64,000 nucleotides of DNA from Pontibacter indicus (GTDB taxonomy: Bacteria > Bacteroidota > Bacteroidia > Cytophagales > Hymenobacteraceae): positions 1,299,523 through 1,363,522 of the forward strand of contig NZ_FTPP01000002.1 of NCBI RefSeq assembly GCF_900156345.1, read 5' to 3'. Both the position numbers and the translations under genes were made by a program. The notes below the pieces were generated by a model. The model saw nothing but the letters and a program-made list of their open reading frames with translations. It ran no database searches and was not told where the DNA came from. This document shows positions 9,620 to 19,177 of this stretch, one piece after another. Position 1 is the stretch's first letter. The number at the start of each line of letters is the position of its first letter.

Positions 9620-10387
9620 TCAATCCCGCACCTGCCGCATCACCACAAACGAAAAAGGCGCCCAAAGCGCGGCCCGGTGTCCCATGGCTTTGAGTCCGCC
9701 GTTTACCCAGCTGTTGCAGGTCTTGAAGAGGTGAAACTTGCCGTTGGCTTCGTAGAAATTGTCGCGGGTATGGTAGCCTTTGCCTTCGATCAGCAGAAAC
9801 TCGCCATTGGGTTGCTGCTGGAAGGTGTTTAGGATATACTGCACAAGGGCCTGGTACTGCGCCTGGGTGATAATAACAGGCTGCTGGTATTTGTTTTGCC
9901 GGAGCGGTTGGGCGATATATTCTACGTGCATGGCCGTGCGGGTAGGCCAGAAGAGCGAAGTGATGGCAGTGGTGAGGGTAAGGTCTTTCCACTCGGGTGT
10001 TTCCATGTAAAACTGCCGGTCGCCCCAGCCAAAGCCCACATGGGTAAAGGAACTGTCGGCACCGGCAAAGTCCTGCAGGTATAGCCTGTCGCGCCAGTCG
10101 ATGAGGTCGGTCTTCACAGGCAGCACCAGGTCGGTGTGCACGCCGTTGTCGGTCACAAAGATCTCTATACCTTCGGTGGCCTGTGCGTAGCTGCTGTTGA
10201 CAGGTATGCTGCCCAGCGTCAGGCCGGCCAGTACATACAGCACGGTCATGATGGCTAGCCCTGCCAGAAATGCCAGGAAACCCTTGCCGGTCTTTCGCCA
10301 AAACAGATACATCGCTATAGGTACGCACATAAACGGTTTGGTATCAGGTATAGAAAATAAACGGAAGGCTGCCCGCTTAAATTCCAT
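9620..10387 (-). CDS. TIGR02117 (DUF2459)-like membrane-anchored protein
   Basis: The protein has one N-terminal membrane segment (KGFLAFLAGLAIMTVLYVLAG) and then a soluble domain with the motifs VTDNGVHTDLVLP, HVGFGWGDRQFYMETPEW, WPTRTAMHVEY and FKTCNSWVN. These are characteristic of the uncharacterised TIGR02117/DUF2459 family, in which the His and the Cys-Asn pair are well conserved. No enzymatic activity is established for the family. The start is uncertain: the frame extends to a TTG at 10426, there is an ATG at 10387 (chosen), and an ATG at 10312 would give a protein starting MYLFWRKTGKG, closer to the usual family length. It converges on the giant surface-protein gene and is divergent from the M14 peptidase gene. 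Confidence 0.85.
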   Translation of the reverse strand: MEFKRAAFRLFSIPDTKPFMCVPIAMYLFWRKTGKGFLAFLAGLAIMTVLYVLAGLTLGSIPVNSSYAQATEGIEIFVTDNGVHTDLVLPVKTDLIDWRDRLYLQDFAGADSSFTHVGFGWGDRQFYMETPEWKDLTLTTAITSLFWPTRTAMHVEYIAQPLRQNKYQQPVIITQAQYQALVQYILNTFQQQPNGEFLLIEGKGYHTRDNFYEANGKFHLFKTCNSWVNGGLKAMGHRAALWAPFSFVVMRQVRD

Positions 10388-10522
10388 GCTCGATTTGGAT
10401 AAGTTTTCTGATAAAAGTATCCCCAAGCTTTAGCGGTATAAAATTGTCAGATTCAGCTTTTTTGCGCAGATTGTGCCTTTATTTTCCATACCTGTCACAT
10501 CCCCTCTTTAAAGAGATACATC

Positions 10523-13081
10523 ATGCAAAACACCATGAAGCGATTGTTCGCTTTTGCCCTCTTGTTGCTGAGTTTGCAAACGGCCTTAGCCCAAAAGCAG
10601 GCCCTGCAGACACCGGCGCAATTCCTGGGCTATACCTTGGGCCAGGAGTTTACGACCCACGCCCGCATTACAGACTATGTGCTATACCTGGCACAGCAGG
10701 CTCCAAACCGTATACGGGTGCAGGAGTATGGCAAAACCTACGAGGGACGCCCTTTGCTGCTCGCTTATGTGGCCAGCGACGAGAACCTCCCGCGTCTGGA
10801 GCAGATCCGGGAGAACAACCTGCGGCAGGCAGGTATAGCCAGCGGCGCAGTGCAGGGCAAGCAGCCGGCAATCCTCTGGATGAGTTACAATATTCATGGA
10901 AACGAGTCGGTGAGCAGCGAGGCGGTGCTGCAAGTGCTCTACGATCTGGTAGACCCCAACAACCAGCAGACCAAGAAGTGGCTGGAGAATACGGTCGTGA
11001 TCCTGGACCCATGCGTGAACCCGGATGGACGCGAGCGCTATGTGCAGTGGTACAAGCAGACACAGAACCGCGGTGGCAATGCCTCGCCCTATGCCTGGGA
11101 GCACTACGAACCCTGGCCGGGCGGCAGACCCAACCACTATTACTTCGACCTGAACCGCGATTGGGCCTGGCAGACACAGATCGAGTCGAAGCAGCGTATG
11201 GCGCAGTACAACCAGTGGCTACCGCAGGTGCACGCCGACTTCCACGAGATGGGACCGGAACAGCCTTACTACTTTTCGCCAGCCGCCAAGCCGCTGCACG
11301 AGAGCATCACGCCCTGGCAGCGCGACTTCCAGTATACCATCGGTGATTATAACCGTAAATACTTCGACCAGAACAACTGGCTCTATTTCACCCGCGAAAA
11401 CTTCGACCTTTTCTACCCCAGCTACGGCGACACCTGGCCTACCTTCAACGGCGCCATCGGCATGACCTACGAGCAGGGCGGCTCCGGCCGGGCTGGGCTG
11501 GCCTACAAGAAGCAGGACGGTGACACGCTCACCCTAACGGACCGCATCGCGCACCACCACATCGCCAGTTTGGCCACTTTGCAAGCTACGGCTGAAAAGG
11601 CAGACCAACTGACGCAGGAGTTTCGCAAGTACTACGACAACAACCTCAAAAAGCCGGGTGGCGACTACAAGACCTTCGTGTTCAAGGCTGATGACCGCAG
11701 CACCGGCAATCTCAAAGCGCTCACCGACTACCTCGACCAACAGCAGATCCGATACGGCTATGCAGGCAAAAACAGCTCAACCAGAGGCTTCAACTACGCC
11801 ACCGGCAAAGAAGAAAGCGTGAAGGTTAGCCAAAACGACCTGGTGGTGAGCATGTACCAGCCGAAATCCACGCTGGTGAAAGTGCTGTTCGAACCGAACT
11901 CCAACCTGGAGGATTCCCTGACTTACGACATCACTTCCTGGGCCATGCCTTACGCTTTCGGTGTGCAGGCCTATGCCCTGAAGAGCCGTCTGGAGGCAGG
12001 CAACCAAAAACCAACCAAAGTGGCCAACACTATTACTGTGGAGCGTCCTTTCGCTTACCTGGCCCGTTGGAATAGCCTGCAGGACGTGAAATTCCTGACC
12101 GACCTGATGGCACAGAAAGTAAAAGTACGCATGTCGGAGAAGCCGTTTGAGATGGAAGGCAAGCAGTACGAAGCCGGTACCTTGATCATCACCCGTACCG
12201 GAAACGAAGGAATGGGCGACAAACTGGATGCTGTGGTTCGTGCCACTGCCGACAAGCATGGCGTGCCGCTGCAGGCTTCCACGACGGGCTTTGTGAGCAG
12301 CGGCGCCGACTTCGGTTCGGGCAGTGTGCGTTTCCTCAAAATGCCGAAGGTAGCGGTGATGTCGGGAGAGGGTGTGTCGCCTTACGCGTTTGGGGAAATC
12401 TGGCACTACTTTGAACAGCAGATCGGCTACCCAGTGACGGTGCTGGGCACCAATTACTTCGCCAATGTGCCGTTGCACGAGTTCGATGTGCTGATCTTGC
12501 CTGCCGGTTCTTACGGCCGCGTGCTGAACGAGCAGGCGCTGGAGCAAGTGAAGAATTGGGTGCGTGGTGGCGGCAAACTGATCGCGCTCGAGAGTGCCGC
12601 AGGTTTCCTGGCAGGCAAGAAAGACTTCAACCTACAAAAGAAGAGCGAAGGAGAGGGTGCAGAGAAAGACAAGGCCAAAGAATCAAAAGAGGACCCCTAC
12701 CGACTGCTTCGTGCTTACGGCGACCGCGAGCGGGAAGCCATTTCTGAAGACGTGCAGGGCAGTGTGTTCCGCGTGAACCTCGATAAAACCCACCCGCTGG
12801 CATTCGGCTACGGCGACACGTATTATGCCCTGGTGCGCACCTCCGATACCTTCAGCTTCATGAAGGACGGCTGGAACGTAGGCGTGCTCAAGAAAGACAA
12901 TTACGCCACCGGCTTTGTAGGTGCTAAGGCGAAGGAGCGACTTAGAGACGCACTGATCCTGGGTACGCAGCCCATGGGCAGGGGGCAAGTGGTATACCTG
13001 GCCGACAACCCGTTGTTCCGTGGTTTCTGGCACAACGGCAAACTGCTCTTCGGCAACGCTGTCTTCCTGGTGGGGCAATAG
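10523..13081 (+). CDS. M14 family zinc carboxypeptidase with C-terminal GATase-like domain
   Basis: An 852-residue exported protein with a signal peptide (MKRLFAFALLLLSLQTALAQ). The M14 metallocarboxypeptidase domain covers roughly residues 30-360. Zinc ligands are visible as HGNE (His125, Glu128) and His241 in DFHEMG, and the likely catalytic Glu317 is in TYEQGG. FDLNRDW and DPCVNPDGRERY are further family motifs. The C-terminal half (from about residue 600, VAVMSGEGVSPYAFGEIW) resembles the class I glutamine-amidotransferase-like fold found at the end of many Bacteroidota M14 proteins. Probable role: periplasmic or extracellular peptide trimming. An alternative start four codons later (MKRLF) would suit the signal peptide slightly better. 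It is a single-gene unit followed by its own terminator. Confidence 0.93.
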   Translation: MQNTMKRLFAFALLLLSLQTALAQKQALQTPAQFLGYTLGQEFTTHARITDYVLYLAQQAPNRIRVQEYGKTYEGRPLLLAYVASDENLPRLEQIRENNLRQAGIASGAVQGKQPAILWMSYNIHGNESVSSEAVLQVLYDLVDPNNQQTKKWLENTVVILDPCVNPDGRERYVQWYKQTQNRGGNASPYAWEHYEPWPGGRPNHYYFDLNRDWAWQTQIESKQRMAQYNQWLPQVHADFHEMGPEQPYYFSPAAKPLHESITPWQRDFQYTIGDYNRKYFDQNNWLYFTRENFDLFYPSYGDTWPTFNGAIGMTYEQGGSGRAGLAYKKQDGDTLTLTDRIAHHHIASLATLQATAEKADQLTQEFRKYYDNNLKKPGGDYKTFVFKADDRSTGNLKALTDYLDQQQIRYGYAGKNSSTRGFNYATGKEESVKVSQNDLVVSMYQPKSTLVKVLFEPNSNLEDSLTYDITSWAMPYAFGVQAYALKSRLEAGNQKPTKVANTITVERPFAYLARWNSLQDVKFLTDLMAQKVKVRMSEKPFEMEGKQYEAGTLIITRTGNEGMGDKLDAVVRATADKHGVPLQASTTGFVSSGADFGSGSVRFLKMPKVAVMSGEGVSPYAFGEIWHYFEQQIGYPVTVLGTNYFANVPLHEFDVLILPAGSYGRVLNEQALEQVKNWVRGGGKLIALESAAGFLAGKKDFNLQKKSEGEGAEKDKAKESKEDPYRLLRAYGDREREAISEDVQGSVFRVNLDKTHPLAFGYGDTYYALVRTSDTFSFMKDGWNVGVLKKDNYATGFVGAKAKERLRDALILGTQPMGRGQVVYLADNPLFRGFWHNGKLLFGNAVFLVGQ

Positions 13082-13131
13082 CCATTTCCTGTCTGCCGCC
13101 GCTGAGCAGTAGGTATAGATTGAATCATTGC

Positions 13132-13167
13132 AAAGGCCTGGCTTTCACAAGTCGGGCCTTTGTTTTT
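13132..13167 (+). terminator. terminator after the M14 peptidase gene
   Basis: AAAGGCC (13132-13138) pairs with GGCCTTT (13155-13161) and is followed by GTTTTT. The inner part (TGGCTTTCACAAGTCG) can extend the pairing. Confidence 0.75.
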
Positions 13168-13246
13168 AGTTGTATTTGGGAACAGGATACGCGTATAATT
13201 TGTACCTTCACGTATACCTATGGTACTACCATCTTAAGCCAAAACT

Positions 13247-13771
13247 ATGGAGAGAATCATCACCGCGCCTGATCCAACTGAATACGACGAATTTTTCAAC
13301 AGCTACATCACCAATGCGAACACCGACGACTTGTTGTCGGCGCTGGCGGCAAGCGAGGAGTACATTGTCAATTTCATGCTCTCCCTCAAAGAGCAACAGC
13401 TGAAACACCGCTACCAGCCCGGCAAGTGGTCGATCAAGGAGATGCTGGTGCACATGGCCGATACCGAGCGCATATTCGCCTACCGTGCCCTCTGCTTCGC
13501 CCGAAACGATAAGACAGAGCTGCCCGGTTTCGATGAGAACGCTTATGCCGAACATAGCAAAGCCGATGAGCGACCGATTACCTCTATTTTGGCCGAATAT
13601 GCCGCTGCACGTCAATCCACGATCGAGCAATTTAAGGCCTTTGATGACGAGATGCTGAGTCACGCAGGTATAGCCAGCGGTCGTAAGGTGTCGGTGCGGG
13701 CATTGGGCTTTGCCATTCTGGGCCACGAGATCCACCATCTCAACATCATCCGGCAGCGTTACTTAGTCTAG
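13247..13771 (+). CDS. DinB-like metal-binding protein
   Basis: 174 residues forming a four-helix DinB/YfiT-like protein. The expected metal ligands are present: His69 in LVHMADTER, and the HEIHH cluster (His160, His163/164) in GHEIHHLNIIRQRY. The YQPGKWSIKEMLVHMADTE segment is the typical first motif of this family. Some relatives are bacillithiol-dependent transferases and others have no known activity, so the substrate cannot be called. An imperfect promoter (TTTG at 13175, then ATAATTTG at 13195) lies about 45 bases upstream. The next gene is same-strand but 96 bases away, so co-transcription is possible but not shown. Confidence 0.9.
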   Translation: MERIITAPDPTEYDEFFNSYITNANTDDLLSALAASEEYIVNFMLSLKEQQLKHRYQPGKWSIKEMLVHMADTERIFAYRALCFARNDKTELPGFDENAYAEHSKADERPITSILAEYAAARQSTIEQFKAFDDEMLSHAGIASGRKVSVRALGFAILGHEIHHLNIIRQRYLV

Positions 13772-13867
13772 CCCATAGGGCTATACCTTGCGCAGGTAGA
13801 GCGAAGTTGTTTTTCTGTGTAGCGATAAACCAGTAAGTAATGCTGGCTTATCGCTATATTTATATCC

Positions 13868-15307
13868 ATGACGCTTACCAGAAGAAATATAGGCTTGTTG
13901 CTGGCGCCTCTGCTGGCTATTGTGATGTGGTGGCTGACAGATGGCCTCGAGCCGCAGGCACGGAAAGTGGCCACGATCATGGTTTTTTGCCTGGTCTTCT
14001 GGATGACCGAAGTGATTCCGCTTTCCATGACAGCTTTTCTGGGCGTCACGCTGGCTATCCTGACAGGTATAGCCGACGTCAACACAGCCTTCCAGAACCT
14101 GGGCCACCCGATCATCCTGCTCTTTATCGGTAGTTTCTTGCTGGCCCGCTCCATGACCCGCCACGGGCTCGACAAACGCATCGCCCTTTACATCTTGTCG
14201 CGACCTGTCTTCCAGCGAAGTCTGTTCAGCATGTTTCTGGGTTTCTCGCTGGTGTCGTACTTGCTGTCGATGTGGGTGAGCAACTCGGTAACGGTGGCGA
14301 TGCTGCTGCCGCTAACCATCGGGGTGCTGCACCTTATCCAGGAGCCGGAGTCCGGGAAAAGCCCGGCGCCATTTTTCCTGCTTGGCATCGCCTACAGCGC
14401 TTCTATTGGAGGAGTGGGCACCATTATCGGCTCGCCGCCTAACCTGATTGGGGTAAACTACCTGGCTAAAGAGGGCATCACGATTGACTTTCTGCAATGG
14501 ATGATCATGGCCATGCCCATGTCGCTGAGTATGTATGGGCTTATGCTGCTGTATATGTGGTGGTTTTTGAAGAAATTCAGCTTTAGTGCGGCAGGTATAC
14601 AAGCCTATGTGGCGGAGCACACCCGCTCGCAGCCGCCCATCTCGAAGGGAGAGCAGATCACCATGTGGGTGTTTTTGCTGGCCGTTGTGCTGTGGTTGAG
14701 TCCGGGCGTGTTTAACCTGCTGGGTATGGAGCAGGCCTATACCTTTATGAGTACTTATTTTGCCGAAAGTACGGTGGCCGTGCTGGCTGCTTTGCTGCTT
14801 TTCCTGATTCCGCCGGGGCAGGAGAATGGGGGAGAAGGCACCCTGACCACGGCCGACCTTGTGAAGATAGACTGGGACACGATTCTGTTGTTCGGCGGAG
14901 GCATGGCCTTGGGGCAACTGGTAGTAAGTTCGGGTTTGGCTGGGCTGATAGGAACGGGCATCATTTCTTTTGTCCACCCGGGGCAACAGGTGTTGCTGGT
15001 GTTTGTGCTGGTAACAGGCGTTATTTTCCTGACAGAGGTGAGCTCGAACACCGCCATCGCCATTACGTTCGTGCCCATTGTGATCGGCATTGTCAACCAA
15101 CTCGGTGTGCCGGAGCTTTACCCTGTGCTGGGCGTGGTAGTGGCATGCAGCATGGCATTTATGTTACCCGTAGCCACGCCGCCCAATGCCATTGTGTATG
15201 GCACCAAGCAAGTTTCCATCGAAGAGATGGCGCGTGCTGGCTTTGTACTCAACGTACTCGGCTCGTTTGTGATCACAGCCTGGGTGCTCTTCTTTATGTC
15301 CCGCTGA
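13868..15307 (+). CDS. SLC13/DASS family sodium:anion symporter
   Basis: 479 residues with about 11-12 membrane segments. Signature motifs of divalent anion:Na+ symporters are visible: VSNSVTVAMLLP and SSNTAIAITFVPI (the two Ser-Asn-Thr-type substrate/sodium loops; the first reads SNS), plus GSPPNLIGVNYL and ATPPNAIVYGT in the re-entrant hairpins. Likely substrates are dicarboxylates, sulfate or phosphate; the sequence alone does not decide. The ATG is preceded by ATTTATATCC, with no Shine-Dalgarno, as is usual here. A small membrane-protein gene follows 36 bases downstream and may be co-transcribed. Confidence 0.92.
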   Translation: MTLTRRNIGLLLAPLLAIVMWWLTDGLEPQARKVATIMVFCLVFWMTEVIPLSMTAFLGVTLAILTGIADVNTAFQNLGHPIILLFIGSFLLARSMTRHGLDKRIALYILSRPVFQRSLFSMFLGFSLVSYLLSMWVSNSVTVAMLLPLTIGVLHLIQEPESGKSPAPFFLLGIAYSASIGGVGTIIGSPPNLIGVNYLAKEGITIDFLQWMIMAMPMSLSMYGLMLLYMWWFLKKFSFSAAGIQAYVAEHTRSQPPISKGEQITMWVFLLAVVLWLSPGVFNLLGMEQAYTFMSTYFAESTVAVLAALLLFLIPPGQENGGEGTLTTADLVKIDWDTILLFGGGMALGQLVVSSGLAGLIGTGIISFVHPGQQVLLVFVLVTGVIFLTEVSSNTAIAITFVPIVIGIVNQLGVPELYPVLGVVVACSMAFMLPVATPPNAIVYGTKQVSIEEMARAGFVLNVLGSFVITAWVLFFMSR

Positions 15308-15343
15308 TTTTATACCTTGTCATTTGTACCGAAACAGACACAT

Positions 15344-15520
15344 ATGCAGAACCGACGACTATTTAGAATATTGCTCACCATTGCCTGCTTTGTATTTGCA
15401 GGTCTGAAAGGCTGGCAGATCATGCAGGGAGATTACGAATGGGTAGATGTCTTTTTCCTGATTGTGTTCTTGGTCTTCGGTATTATGTACGTGGTACTCT
15501 TGAAGAAAAACAAGACCTAG
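15344..15520 (+). CDS. small two-helix membrane protein, unknown function
   Basis: A 58-residue protein starting MQNRRLFRILLTIACFVFAG. It has two hydrophobic segments (about residues 7-20 and 34-52) and a basic tail (LKKNKT). An earlier ATG at 15317 would add nine residues (MSFVPKQTH), but the chosen start places basic residues directly before the first helix. It follows the SLC13 transporter by 36 bases on the same strand. No family recognised; it may be an accessory peptide or simply an orphan. Confidence 0.6.
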   Translation: MQNRRLFRILLTIACFVFAGLKGWQIMQGDYEWVDVFFLIVFLVFGIMYVVLLKKNKT

Positions 15521-15876
15521 GAATAGGATAAAAAGAGAAAAACCTGAAAGTTATAAAATATCTCTAAAGACATTCCAAACTTTCAGGCTTTCAACTTTTA
15601 GCCAAAGGTACTCATTATACGGGCCTGTTTTTGACAGGGTTACGGCTGTTCCGTAATTTTGTAATATTTTTTCAGATGCTTCGGTGAGCAGTGAGTTCTG
15701 GAAAAGAAAATTGTACTGATTTTTATATTCGTTACCTAAGAGACATAAGGCTGCTGCTAGTCCATTCATATCTCATCACCATCAGCAAGGTACGGGGAAG
15801 TATGGGCTAGTCTACTGCTATGCATGCTAGGTGAAACTTCCATACCTTCAAAAACCAAAATTAAGCTAGTATCTAA
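15521..15876. other. intergenic region between convergent genes, with inverted repeat
   Basis: AT-rich. A 10-bp inverted repeat CCTGAAAGTT (15543-15552)/AACTTTCAGG (15578-15587) with a 25-base loop could act as a weak terminator for the upstream gene. The rest is without recognisable signals except for a possible small frame on the minus strand. Confidence 0.5.
15551..15769 (-). CDS. possible small gene or remnant, unknown
   Basis: A 72-residue frame (starting MNGLAAALCLLGNEY, ending WNVFRDIL) filling most of the gap between two convergent genes. Its codons are AT-rich and it matches no family I recognise. The composition is no different from the surrounding intergenic DNA, and its end overlaps the inverted repeat at 15543-15587. 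It may be a decayed fragment or a chance frame. Confidence 0.22.
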   Translation of the reverse strand: MNGLAAALCLLGNEYKNQYNFLFQNSLLTEASEKILQNYGTAVTLSKTGPYNEYLWLKVESLKVWNVFRDIL

Positions 15877-18408
15877 TCAAGCCGGATCCACATCCGCCAC
15901 TACCCGAACTCCCTTAAAATCAGGTAACAGGTATAGCTGCTGAATTACCTTGGCAATCGCCTGCTTAGCGGCTCGTAAGTTCACGTTTTCCCGTGGGAGC
16001 TTCACGTGGATCTCATTGAGGAAAAGATTCCGGATCTTGAAAATGTACGGCACTTCTGGGCCTAGCACCAACTGCGAACCCAACTGGTCCGTTAGGTCCT
16101 TGGCGAGTACAATAGCAGCATTTTCTGACACCTTCTCGTCAGGGTGCTTTACCGTGATGCGGATCATGCGCGTGAAAGGAGGGTAGCCGAAGCGCATACG
16201 CTCTTCGATCTCGTGCTCGTAGAGCGAAGTATAATCGTTGCTGTGCACTTTGCGGAAAATCGGCTGCAGCGGGTCGCGGGTCTGGATCAGGACCGTGCCG
16301 GGTTTTCCTTTGCGGCCGGCGCGGCCGCTTACCTGCACAAACAGCTGGTAGGCCCGCTCGTGCGCCCGAAAATCAGGGAAGTGGATGATGCTGTCGGCAT
16401 TGAGTATACCTACCAGGCTCACATTCTCAAAGTCTAGGCCCTTGGTCACCATTTGCGTACCGATTAGTACATTCGTTTTGCCGCTCTCAAAGTCGGCGAT
16501 GATTTGCTGGTAGCTGTTTTTCTTCTTGGTGGTGTCCAGGTCCATGCGCTGCACCTCAGCGTTGGGCAGCATTAACTTCAAGTCGTCTTCTACCTTTTCA
16601 GTACCGAAGCCCATGCTTCGGAGCGTGGTGGCGCCACAGGCCGGACAATCGTGCGGCATGCGCTCGTGGTAGCCGCAGTAGTGGCAACGGAGTTCGTTGT
16701 TATACTTGTGGTAGGAGAGGCTCACGGCGCAATGCTGGCACTTCGGAATCCAGGAGCACTCGTCACAGCTGATGAAGGGCGCGTAGCCGCGGCGGTTCTG
16801 AAACAGGATCACCTGTTCGTGCCGCGCCAGCCGCTCTTCTATGGCGGTGACCAGTCTGCCCGAAAAGTGGCTGTGCATGTTCTTGCGCTGCTGCTCTTCC
16901 CGCACATTGATCAGTTCAATATCCGGTAATTGGGCATCCCCAAAACGTTTGTGCATGTTCACCAGACCCCAGCGACCGGTTTTGCAGTTGTAATAGGTCT
17001 CGATAGAAGGGGTGGCCGAACCGAGCAGCGTCTTGGCGCCCTGCAAATGCGCCATCATCAAAGCTGTTTCGCGGGCATTATACCTGGGGGCCGGGTCGTA
17101 CTGCTTGTAGCTGGGCTCGTGCTCTTCGTCGACAATGATCAGCGAGAGATTGTGAAAGGGCAGGAACACTGCCGAACGCACCCCCACCACCATCTGGAAA
17201 CGACCCGACAACACGCCCTGCCATACCTCCGCACGCTCATTGTCGGAGAATTTGGAGTGGTAGATGCCCAACTTGTCACCGAACACCTTCATCAGGCGTG
17301 TCACGATCTGAGCCGTCAGCGCAATTTCTGGCAGCAGGTATAGCACCTGGCCACCGGCCTCCAAAGCATGCTTAATCAGGTCGATATACACTTCGGTTTT
17401 GCCACTGCCCGTCACGCCGTGCAGCAGCACGGTGTCTTTCTCTTTAAAGAGGCCCAGTATCTCATCCTTTGCCTGTTCCTGGTGCTCCGACAGCTTCATG
17501 GGCTGCAGCGGCACGGTGTTATCGACAGGAAAACGGGAAATGATCTGGTCAAATTGCTCAAACACCCCTTTCTTGATCAGCGAGTCGATGGACGACTTGG
17601 AAAGGTGCGGGTTATTGGCCAGCACGCTCTTTTCTATACCTGCTGCGTTGAGGTGGATGTTCTGGTGCACCGGCACCTTTTGGAGGTAATTGAGCAGAAT
17701 GTCGAGTTGCTTGGGTTTGGCGGCCAGCTGGTTGAAGAGCTCCTCCAGCATACCTTCCTCCTGCACAAAATGCTCGGTCAGGCGGATCTTCTTCACCACC
17801 TTGGGTGAGAAGCGGTCACTCACCTGCTCGAATATGATGATCGCCTCTTTCTGAATCAGCGATTTGATGTACTTGTGGTAACTCTTGACCTGCAATAGGT
17901 TGCCTACCTCGGTAAAGGTCAGGGCCGGATTCTGCTCCAGCGCATAGATGATCTTCGCCTCCTGTGCAGCCAATGGAATATCGTCTTCTTCCGGATTAAA
18001 ATGCGGATGCAGCTGTATGCGCGACTCGCTGCTGAGCTTGAGCGCGGAGGGCAGGGCCGCGTTGATCACCTCCCCGATGGTGCACATGTAGTAGTCGGCA
18101 ATCCAGCGGAAGAGCCTGAGTTGCGGGGCGGTGACGATCGGTTTGTCGTCGAGCACATCCATAATATACTTGGCCTGGTAGTCAGCGGGGGCGTTTTCGT
18201 GTATGTCGGCTACGATGCAGCTGAGCACCCGCTTGGCACCGAACTGCACAATTACCCGTGCGCCCACCAGCACCTCGTCGTTCATCTCGAAGGGGATACG
18301 GTAGGTATAGAGCTTGGGCAGCGGCAGTGGCAGAATCACGTCGGCAAAAAGGGTGACGCGGTCCACGGCCGGCTCCGGCGGGTAATTGAAATTGAGTAGT
18401 TCGGACAA
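15877..18408 (-). CDS. priA: primosomal protein N' (replication restart helicase PriA)
   Basis: 843 residues, slightly longer than the usual 730-820. It begins with a 3'-DNA-binding domain (residues about 17-115, FADVILPLPLPKLYTYRIP), then a winged-helix region. The helicase core follows, with Walker A GVTGSGKTEVY (about residues 327-337) and the DEEH box (IIVDEEHEPSYKQYD). The zinc-binding insertion is present with paired cysteines (CDECSWIPKCQHC, CHYCGYHE, CPACG), followed by helicase motifs QVSGRAGRKGKPG. PriA reloads the replicative helicase at collapsed forks. Transcribed alone on the minus strand; the upstream 340-bp gap is shared with a divergent DoxX-like gene. Confidence 0.97.
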   Translation of the reverse strand: MSELLNFNYPPEPAVDRVTLFADVILPLPLPKLYTYRIPFEMNDEVLVGARVIVQFGAKRVLSCIVADIHENAPADYQAKYIMDVLDDKPIVTAPQLRLFRWIADYYMCTIGEVINAALPSALKLSSESRIQLHPHFNPEEDDIPLAAQEAKIIYALEQNPALTFTEVGNLLQVKSYHKYIKSLIQKEAIIIFEQVSDRFSPKVVKKIRLTEHFVQEEGMLEELFNQLAAKPKQLDILLNYLQKVPVHQNIHLNAAGIEKSVLANNPHLSKSSIDSLIKKGVFEQFDQIISRFPVDNTVPLQPMKLSEHQEQAKDEILGLFKEKDTVLLHGVTGSGKTEVYIDLIKHALEAGGQVLYLLPEIALTAQIVTRLMKVFGDKLGIYHSKFSDNERAEVWQGVLSGRFQMVVGVRSAVFLPFHNLSLIIVDEEHEPSYKQYDPAPRYNARETALMMAHLQGAKTLLGSATPSIETYYNCKTGRWGLVNMHKRFGDAQLPDIELINVREEQQRKNMHSHFSGRLVTAIEERLARHEQVILFQNRRGYAPFISCDECSWIPKCQHCAVSLSYHKYNNELRCHYCGYHERMPHDCPACGATTLRSMGFGTEKVEDDLKLMLPNAEVQRMDLDTTKKKNSYQQIIADFESGKTNVLIGTQMVTKGLDFENVSLVGILNADSIIHFPDFRAHERAYQLFVQVSGRAGRKGKPGTVLIQTRDPLQPIFRKVHSNDYTSLYEHEIEERMRFGYPPFTRMIRITVKHPDEKVSENAAIVLAKDLTDQLGSQLVLGPEVPYIFKIRNLFLNEIHVKLPRENVNLRAAKQAIAKVIQQLYLLPDFKGVRVVADVDPA

Positions 18409-18745
18409 AGGTGCAGATATAGGTTGTCTTGCAAATGTCGCAAAAAAGCATGTAAATCCCGAAGGTATAGCCCTACCTGTTGTCTACCTTTCTCTTTAAT
18501 GTATAGCTATACCTGTCGTGCATCACTACCCGTCTCAAAATGAGCCCAAGTCTTTGAATAGGTATAGCACCGCACGCATACCTGTGCTTTGTGTTTGTAT
18601 TCTCAGGCGTTTTCTCATTTTCTTCTTAATATTGATTGCCAGTCGGTTGCAGGTTGGGAAAGAGCATGAAGACAATTTGATGGATGTGCCTGGACGTGGT
18701 TGTATCAGCGAAGCGCTGTGCATCAAAAGAAAACAAGACGTTTTT
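18409..18745. other. divergent intergenic region rich in the GGTATAG motif
   Basis: Lies between priA and the DoxX-like gene. GGTATAG/CTATACC-type motifs occur near 18466, 18508 and 18560, plus a 12-bp palindrome GTATAGCTATAC at 18501-18512. No gene is supported. An in-frame upstream extension of the DoxX-like gene exists here, but its composition and content do not look coding. Confidence 0.5.
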
Positions 18746-19138
18746 ATGAAGACTACCACTATGATCGCAATTGCCCGGGTGCTACTTGGGGCCATCTTCA
18801 CCTTCGCCGGGCTCAACGGCTTCCTCTATCTGTTGGGCATCGAACCCATCGGTGCCACCTCGCTGCACGTGCCTTTCATGCAGGTGCTGGTAAGCACGCC
18901 TTTTGTATTTGTACCTTTGAAAACGCTGGAGCTTGTGGCAGGTATAATGCTGCTGACAAACCGCTTTGTGTTGCTGGCCCTGCTCATTTTGCTGCCGATC
19001 GGGACCAATATCCTGTTATTTCACCTCTTTGCTGACCCATCGCTTCTGGTCAATGGCATCGTGGTAATGGTTCTCCTCGGGCTGCTGCTGTTCCACTACA
19101 GAAAGCACTATGCCGGACTATTGGTAAGCAAGTTGTAG
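18746..19138 (+). CDS. DoxX-like small integral membrane protein
   Basis: 130 residues starting MKTTTMIAIARVLLGAIFTF, with four predicted membrane segments. The pattern of an ARVLLGAIFTFAGLNGF first helix followed by a Leu/Pro-rich loop, ETL-type and LELVAGIMLL segments matches the DoxX/DoxD-like family. Such proteins are linked to redox or sulfur metabolism in some bacteria, but this one has no decisive residues. The frame is open upstream to 18518, but the added 76 residues would be a non-conserved extension, so the internal ATG preceded by ACGTTTTT was chosen. Convergent with the DUF255 gene. Confidence 0.82.
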   Translation: MKTTTMIAIARVLLGAIFTFAGLNGFLYLLGIEPIGATSLHVPFMQVLVSTPFVFVPLKTLELVAGIMLLTNRFVLLALLILLPIGTNILLFHLFADPSLLVNGIVVMVLLGLLLFHYRKHYAGLLVSKL

Positions 19139-19177
19139 GTATAGCCATTGCTTCTGAGGGCAGGTATGACGGCGGGA

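Noticed and set aside
10444..11346. 300-codon plus-strand frame starting before the M14 gene
   Set aside because: Another frame of the same strand as the M14 peptidase; the latter keeps all zinc and catalytic residues.
14312..15100. 262-codon minus-strand frame rich in His/Gln
   Set aside because: Antisense to the SLC13 transporter; low-complexity composition is typical of complements of membrane-protein genes.
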